Shown here piece after piece: positions 58,062 through 64,000 of a DNA stretch of 64,000 nucleotides. Both the position numbers and the translations under genes were made by a program. Under the pieces are notes generated by a model, which did no database searches, had not been told where the DNA came from, and saw nothing but the letters and a program-made list of their open reading frames with translations. Position 1 is the first letter of the stretch; the number at the start of each line of letters is the position of its first letter. Source of the stretch: Azorinus chamasolen (taxonomy: Eukaryota > Mollusca > Bivalvia > Cardiida > Solecurtidae); contig OY755246.1 of the NCBI GenBank assembly GCA_963576725.1, forward strand, positions 74,083,467 through 74,147,466, written 5' to 3'.

Positions 58062-60582
58062 ATGGCAAATTCACTGAAATTGAGCTTCACTTCTTCAAAA
58101 TCAAACGAAAAACCATCCAAAACTATAACTGATTCTAACAATGACCTAAGGAACAAGAGGGCCAAGATGGCCCTTAATCGCTCACCTGATTACCATAGAT
58201 TTAAGATTTTTGCTGGGTAGACCATGGGTAGGGCCAATATTGACATTAGGGACAATATTTGAACAATGTTGATAGTGCACCATGAGACGTGGTTCTACAG
58301 AGAACAAGATTTTCAAAGATTTAGAATATTGACTTTATCAAGACAATGATTCTGACCAATGAAGATTGGACTAATATTTGCCCTCTTGAGTATTTTTTTC
58401 TAAGATTTGACCTAGTGACCTACTTTTTATTCCCACCCCACCTATGATCACACTCAACCTTGATATCACAAAGACAAACACTCTGAGCGAGTTTGAGGAA
58501 GATTGGGCTAAAAATGTGGCCTCTCGAGTGTAAACAAGATTTTTCTTCTAAGATATTACCCAGTGACCTACTTTTTGACCACACGTAACCCACTTTCTAA
58601 CTTGTCCAAGATTTTATTAGGACAATAATTCTGACTAATTTTCATGAAGATTTGGCTATAAATGTAACCTCTAGAGTGTTCACAAGGTTTTCCTACTATT
58701 TGACCTAATGACCTAGTTTTTAACCCCACATAATCCACTTTCAAACTCTTTTGGGATTTTATCAAGACAATCATTATGACCAAGTTTCATGAAGATTGGA
58801 CAAAAAAATGTGACTACTCGAGTGTTCATAAGGTTTTTGTACTGTTTGACCTAGTGACCTAGTTTTGAACCCCACTTGACCCACTTTCGAACTCGTCCGA
58901 TATTTTATCAAGACATTCGTTCTGACCAAGTTTCATGAAGATTGGACAAAAAAATGTGACCACTAGGGTGTTCACAAGGTTTTTCTACTGTTTGACCTAG
59001 TGACCTAGTTTTTAACCCCGCTTGACCCACTTTCGAACTCGTCAGAGATTTTATCAAAACATTTGTTCTGACCAAGTTTCATACAGATTGGACTAAAATT
59101 GTGACTACTAGAGTGTTCACAAGGTTTTTCTACTGTTTGACCTAGTGACCTAGTTTTCAACCCCACTTGACCTATTTTCGAACTCGTCCGATATTTTATC
59201 AAGACATTCGTTCTGACCAAGTTTCATGAAGATTGGACAAAAAATGTGACTACTAGAGTTTTCACAAGGTTTTTCTACTGTTTGACCTAGTGACCTAGTT
59301 TTGAACCCCACTTGACCCACTTTCGAACTCGTCCGATATTTTATCAAGACATTCGTTCTGACCAAGTTTCATGAAGATTGGACAAAAAAATGTGACCACT
59401 AGAGTGTTCACAAGGTTTTTCTGTTTGACCTAGTGACCTAGTTTTAACCCCGCTTGACCCACTTTCGAACTCATCTGAGATTTTATCAAAACATTTATTC
59501 TGACCAAGTTTCATACAGATTGGACTAAAATTGTGACTACTAGAGTGTTCACAAGGTTTTTCTACTGTTTGACCTAGTGACCTAGTTTTGAACCCCACTT
59601 GACCTATTTTCAAACTCGTCTGATATTTTATCAAGACATTCGTTCTGACCAAGTTTCATGAAGATTGGACAAAAAATGTGACTACTAGAGTTTTCACAAG
59701 GTTTTTCTACTGTTTGACCTAGTGACCTAGTTTTGAACCCCACTTGACCTATTTTCAAACTCGTCTGATATTTTATCAAGACATTCGTTCTGACCAAGTT
59801 TCATGAAGATTGGACAAAAAAATGTGATCACTAGAGTGTTCACAAGGTTTTGCTATTGTTTGACCTAGTGACCTAGTTTTTAACCCCGCTTGACCCACTT
59901 TCGAACTCGTCCGAGAATTTATCAAGACATTAGTTCTGACCAATTTCATGAAGATTGGACTAAAATTGTGACTACTAGAGTGTTCACAAGGTTTTGCTAC
60001 TGTTTGACCTAGTGACCTAGTTTTTTACCCCACATAACCCACTTTTAAAACTCCTCCGAGATTTTATCAAGACAATCATTCTGACCAAGTTTCATGAAAA
60101 TTGGGCTAAAAATGTGACCTCTAGAGGGTTTACAAGGTTTTCCTACTATTTGACCTAGTGACCTAGTTTTTTACCCCATGTAACCCACTTTCGAACTCGT
60201 CCGAGATTTTATCAAGACATTCATTCAGACCAAGTTTCATGAAGATTGGACTAAAATTGTGACCACTAGAGTGTTCACAAGCAAATTGTTGAAGACACAC
60301 GACGGACATTCAAGGTGAGCTAAAAACTATGAACTTAAATGTAAGCGTGGTTTCCTTCCAAAATGTCAGAATTCAGTTGGTTACTTTATGCGGAGACCAA
60401 AGGCGCAATGTGGCACTTACGAAAAGTTCGGAGACAAGTCCTCAACTTTTGTAACTGGTGGATGTTCAACATTTCGTATTGATTTGTTAAGAACTCATGA
60501 AAAAAGCGTTTCTCACCTGTCAGACATAAAAAATGAAACAATACACACCATGAAAGAGAAACAACAAATCGTTGTCTGCTGA
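58062..60582 (+). pseudogene. hAT-encoded zinc-finger protein start, interrupted by an array element
   Basis: ATG at 58062; MANSLKLSFTSSKSNEKPSK and ten more codons lead to the insertion at 58152. Beyond 60321 the same frame resumes as KNYELKCKRGFLPKCQ. It later contains KFGDKSSTFVTGGCSTFRID and LLRTHEKSVSH, ending TGA at 60580-60582. The F..K.STFV.GC..FR.D.L..HE.S..H pattern is the N-terminal C..C..H..H-type finger of hAT/ZNF862-like proteins. Excising exactly 58152-60321 restores one frame of 117 codons. The rest of the transposase is missing or in exons not seen. Confidence 0.65.
58152..60321 (+). mobile_element. Array element inserted in a hAT coding frame
   Basis: AACAAGAG (58152-58159), GGGCC/GGCCC-type head, GCTCACCTG. 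About 14 monomers of roughly 145 bp carry GACCAAGTTTCATGAAGATT and TTTGACCTAGTGACCTAGTT. The tail is short, AAGGTGAGCT to 60321, lacking the left arm of the hairpin. Repeated 71-codon minus-strand frames here are monomer read-through. Its removal restores the host frame without leftover bases. Confidence 0.85.
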
Positions 60583-60707
60583 TACACTGGCGACATTGAA
60601 AAGTCCTCGACCTCCGAAACTTAAGATCGTGCAGGATGTCTTATTGCTGGTTTTATAACCTACATGCATACTTTATTCTTTCCTTGTTTAATATCCATGT
60701 AAGTAAA

Positions 60708-62012
60708 AACTAGAGGTTTTTGTCAAAAAAACGGATGTCTCCCCTCTAATAAAAACAATATGTAAAGGGAAATCACTAAAAATGTTATGGTCTTGATGAA
60801 TGATACTTCCCCTCATTATGCGTTTTCCACACTACATTTTTCAAGAAGAAAATGATAACAGCTAATAACTCCAAAAATACTGATACCAGATTTATGGCCC
60901 TTGTGCATGACACTTACTTTCATCATGCTCTTTCCAAAAATAAAATGTCATTCCAATAGCATCAGTCAAACAGGAGTTATTGATCGGCCAAAAAATGTAA
61001 CAAAGGGCAATAACTCCAAAATTATTGAAGCCAGAATTATGGCCCTTGTTCATGACACTTTCTCTCATCATGCTCTTTCCATGTATGAAGTTTCAATACG
61101 ATGGCAAGAGCCATGTAGGAGTTATCGTCCGGACAAGGAAGAATTAAACAAATGTACAAGGGGCAATAACTCTAAAATTTATAGAAGCTCGAGTTAAGGA
61201 TCTTATGCATGACACTTTCTCTTATCATGATCGTTACATGTATGAAGTTTCACTCCAATGGCATGTGTCGCATAGGAGTAATCATCCGGACAAAAAATTG
61301 TGATTTTTTTTTACAAAGGGCAATAACTCCAATATTAGTGAAGCCAGAGTTATGTACCTTCTGCATGACACTTCCTCTCATTATGCTCTTTCCATATATG
61401 AAGTTTCAATCAACTGGCATCAGGCATATTGAAGTTATTGTCCGGACAAAAAATTATGATATTTTTTACAAAGGGCAATAACTCCAATATTAGTGAAGCC
61501 AGAGTTATGGACCTTGTGCATGACACTTCCTCTCGTTATGATCTTTCCATATATGAAGTTTCAATCCAATGGCATGAGCCATATAGAAGTTATCGTCCGG
61601 ACAAAAAAGCGTGATTTTTTTTACAAAGGGCAATAACTCCTATATTAGTGAATCCAGAGTTATGTACCTTCTGCATGACACTTCCTCTCATTATGCTCTT
61701 TCCATATATGAAGTTTCAATCAACTGGCATGAGCCATATAGGAGTTATCGTCCGGACAAAAAAGTGTGATTTTTTTTTACAAAGGGCAATAACTCCAATA
61801 TTAGTGAAGCCAGAGTTATGGACCTTGTGCATGACACTTCCTCTCATTATGCTCTTTCCATATATGAAGTTTCAATCAACTGGCATCAGGCATATTGAAG
61901 TTATCGTCCGGACAAAAAGTGTGACAGACAGACGGACAGACGGACGGACAGACAGACAGACAACTCTCACGAAAACAATATGTCTCCCCCATATAAATAT
62001 GGGGGGAGACAT
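60708..62012 (+). mobile_element. Family 4 array element U (copy 2), nested in a MITE
   Basis: AACTAGAGG (60708-60716), ATGTCTCCCC (60735-60744), tail GGGGAGACAT (62003-62012) with the same hairpin as the copy at 41491-42628. Left flank TTTAATATCCATGTAAG and right flank AATGACAT match the intact MITE sequence near 5145 (CATGTAAGAAATAATGACAT), so both ends are defined. Confidence 0.85.
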
Positions 62013-62715
62013 AATGACATAAGGATTTTTTAGCTGAATTTTATTGTGGTCTACTCTGAGCACATTTTTACCATGGTAGAAACTAGAGAATCACATATAT
62101 ACAATTCCATAATTATGCAAACAGAGCAGACCTTGATCAGGTAGTTCCAAAATGAACTGTCTGAACTGGAACTACTCTGTTTACAAAGGCATGGAAAGGT
62201 GTTTATAAAATGAAGGAAATGGGCAACCACATTCAAAAGTTAATGTACAGCCCTGCATCCCACCAATGATCAAACTCAACCCTGATATCACCAAGACAAA
62301 CATTCTGAGCAAGTTTGAGGAAGAATGGGCTAAAAAATGTGGCCCCTGGATTGTAAACAAGATTTTCTAAGATATGATCCAGTGATCTACTTTTTGACCC
62401 CACGTAACCTACTTTCAAACTTGTCCAAGATTTTAACAGGACAATAATTCTGACCAAGTTTCATGAAAATTTGGCTAAAATGTGACCTCTAGAGTGTTCA
62501 CAAAGTTTTCCTGCTATTTGACCTAGTGACCTAGTTTATAACCCTGCATAACCAATTTTTTATCTTGTTCGAGATTTTATCAAGACAATCATTCTGATCA
62601 AGTTTCATGAAGATTGAACAAAAGATCATCTTTTGTGACCACTAGATTGTTCATAATGTTTTTCTACCGTTTAATCTAGTGACCTACTTTTTTACCTAAC
62701 ATGACCCACTTTCAA

Positions 62716-63156
<441 letters not shown>

Positions 63157-63161
63157 TTAAT

Positions 63162-64000
63162 ATCCCCACCAAACCATTGTCTTGTGCCATGACAAATATA
63201 CCAATCATATCCCCATCAAAACATTGTCTTGTGCCATGACAAATATACCAATCATGCCCCCACCAAAACATTGTCTTGTGCCATGACAAATATACCAATC
63301 ATGTCCACACCAAAACATTGTCTTGTGCCATGACAAATATACCAATCATGTCCCCACCAAAACATTGTCTTGTGCCATGACAAATACATGTTTCTCACAG
63401 ACCTTCCCTTACCTCCGAGTTAGAGCAACGGGTTAAGATTCACTTATCTGTAACACGTGTAAGATCACTTTAGAACGTATATATGATGTCATACATCAGA
63501 TATGACGTCAAACCATGGAAAACCGATGTTTACATGTCATTTAAAAGGCGAAAATACACTTATTTTTTATGTGAGAAAAAGAATCTGATGCTCGTTGTCT
63601 TTTAAGATCACATGTTCTTAAACTCAGCAAAAAAATGTTATTAAGCTCGCCAAGGCTCGCTTAATAACATTTTCTAAGGCTCGTTTAGGAACATGTGATC
63701 TTAAAAGACAACTCGCAACAGATCCTCTATATACCAATCATAACCCCACCAAAACATTGTCTTGTGCCATGACAAATATACCAATCATGTCCCCACCAAA
63801 ACATTGTCTTGTGCCATGACAAATATACCAATCATGTCCCCACCAAAACATTGTCTTGTGCCATGACAAATATACCAATCATGACCCCACCAAAACATTT
63901 TTTTGTGCCCTGACAAATATACCAATCATGTCCCCTCCAACACATTGTCTTGTGCCATGACAAATATACCAATCATGTCCCCACCAAAACATTGTCTTGT
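63162..64000. repeat. 47-bp minisatellite, interrupted by a foldback insert
   Basis: Unit contains CCCCACCAAAACATTGTC, TTGTGCCATGACAAATATAC and CAATCATGT. About five units occupy 63162-63387 and about six more occupy 63731 to the window end. Between them lies 63388-63730, an insert absent from the other units. It lies in the UBE2T intron, about 30 bp from the splice acceptor at 63131. Confidence 0.9.
63594..63712. repeat. Long foldback inside the minisatellite insert
   Basis: GTTGTCTTTTAAGATCACAT (63594) pairs with its complement ending at 63712. Inner AAAATGTTATTAAGC pairs with GCTTAATAACATTTT. The stem is over 40 bp in total with small interruptions. It is likely the core of a MITE inserted at about 63388-63730 next to TA. 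Confidence 0.75.

Larger units (their letters stand above)
57711..62256 (+). mobile_element. hAT transposon, carrying nested elements
   Basis: The left end CCAGGGCTCGACATAAACG is a typical hAT end; the right end is short, GCCCTGC (to 62256). Target duplication ATCCCATC (57703-57710) and ATCCCACC (62257-62264), 7 of 8 identical. It carries a zinc-finger reading frame (58062-60582, split), an array element (58152-60321), and a MITE remnant that contains another array element (60708-62012). Confidence 0.72.
57426..62715 (+). mobile_element. Family 2-headed array element interrupted by a hAT
   Basis: AACAAGAG (57426-57433) and GGGCC..GGCC head. The array breaks at 57710 and resumes at 62257 (CCAATGATCAAACTCAACC) with GACCTAGTGACCTA-type monomers to about 62715. 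No tail hairpin remains. The gap is the hAT at 57711-62256. Confidence 0.7.

Noticed and set aside
58568..59797. Several near-identical 71-codon minus-strand frames (MVRTNVLIKY...)
   Set aside because: They are the same frame read through successive 145-bp monomers of one array element; no start context or separate conservation is visible.
63162..64000. Regular 47-bp direct repeats resembling a CRISPR array
   Set aside because: Repeats abut without unique spacers, lie in a eukaryotic intron and have no cas genes nearby; this is a minisatellite.

Overview
The window is eukaryotic nuclear DNA. It is AT-rich, has spliced genes with GT/AG introns, and is saturated with transposable elements. The repeat types (tandem arrays with a monomer of roughly 145-172 bp, TTAA-flanked palindromic MITEs, hAT elements and a LINE) suggest a mollusc, most likely a bivalve. 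This is inferred from repeat style; the species cannot be named. There are no operons, CRISPR arrays, rRNA genes or canonical tRNA genes.

Host gene. One host gene is recognised securely: UBE2T, the E2 ubiquitin-conjugating enzyme of the Fanconi anaemia pathway, on the minus strand. Four coding exons are visible: 63025-63130, 54127-54225, 46007-46084 and the last at 32552-32662. They join in phase through GT/AG junctions, and the 5' exons lie beyond the right edge. Its three visible introns (about 8.8, 8.0 and 13.3 kb) consist largely of nested mobile elements.

Left third. Bases 1-20490 and 20918-31382 are two copies of one segment in tandem, differing mostly by insertions. They act as filled-site/empty-site controls: a piggyBac-like MITE (7211-7466), a retroposon-like insert (311-783) and a 12.3 kb composite element (8015-20278) are present in copy A and absent from copy B. 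At one site the two copies carry different array families (2556-4042 versus 22940-27482). The 12.3 kb element contains a LINE on the minus strand (8121-19348, 16-bp target duplication). The LINE's ORF2 is split by a head-to-tail dimer of a hairpin-ended element (12260-16152).

Right two thirds (UBE2T and its introns). Array elements are inserted in one another (33370-38114; 39009-43816; 57426 to about 62715), interspersed with hAT elements (43838-45818; 47719-51469, itself containing two further hAT elements; 52890-54038; 55250-56376; 57711-62256), palindromic MITEs and a 47-bp minisatellite (63162-64000).

Main discovery. About 18 array elements from at least eight families share one plan: AACAAGAG or AACTAGAGG at the left end, a short head hairpin, a family-specific segment of 8-13 bases, a tandem array, a GACGGACAGACGG-type microsatellite, and a tail hairpin that ends in T and abuts an A run. 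The family-specific head segment is the reverse complement of the tail, and head and tail change together between families. Removing one such element (58152-60321) restores an interrupted hAT reading frame exactly. All copies lie in the same orientation. The plan resembles non-autonomous Helitron/Helentron-like elements, but the head-tail covariation and the swapping of families at one site deserve separate study.
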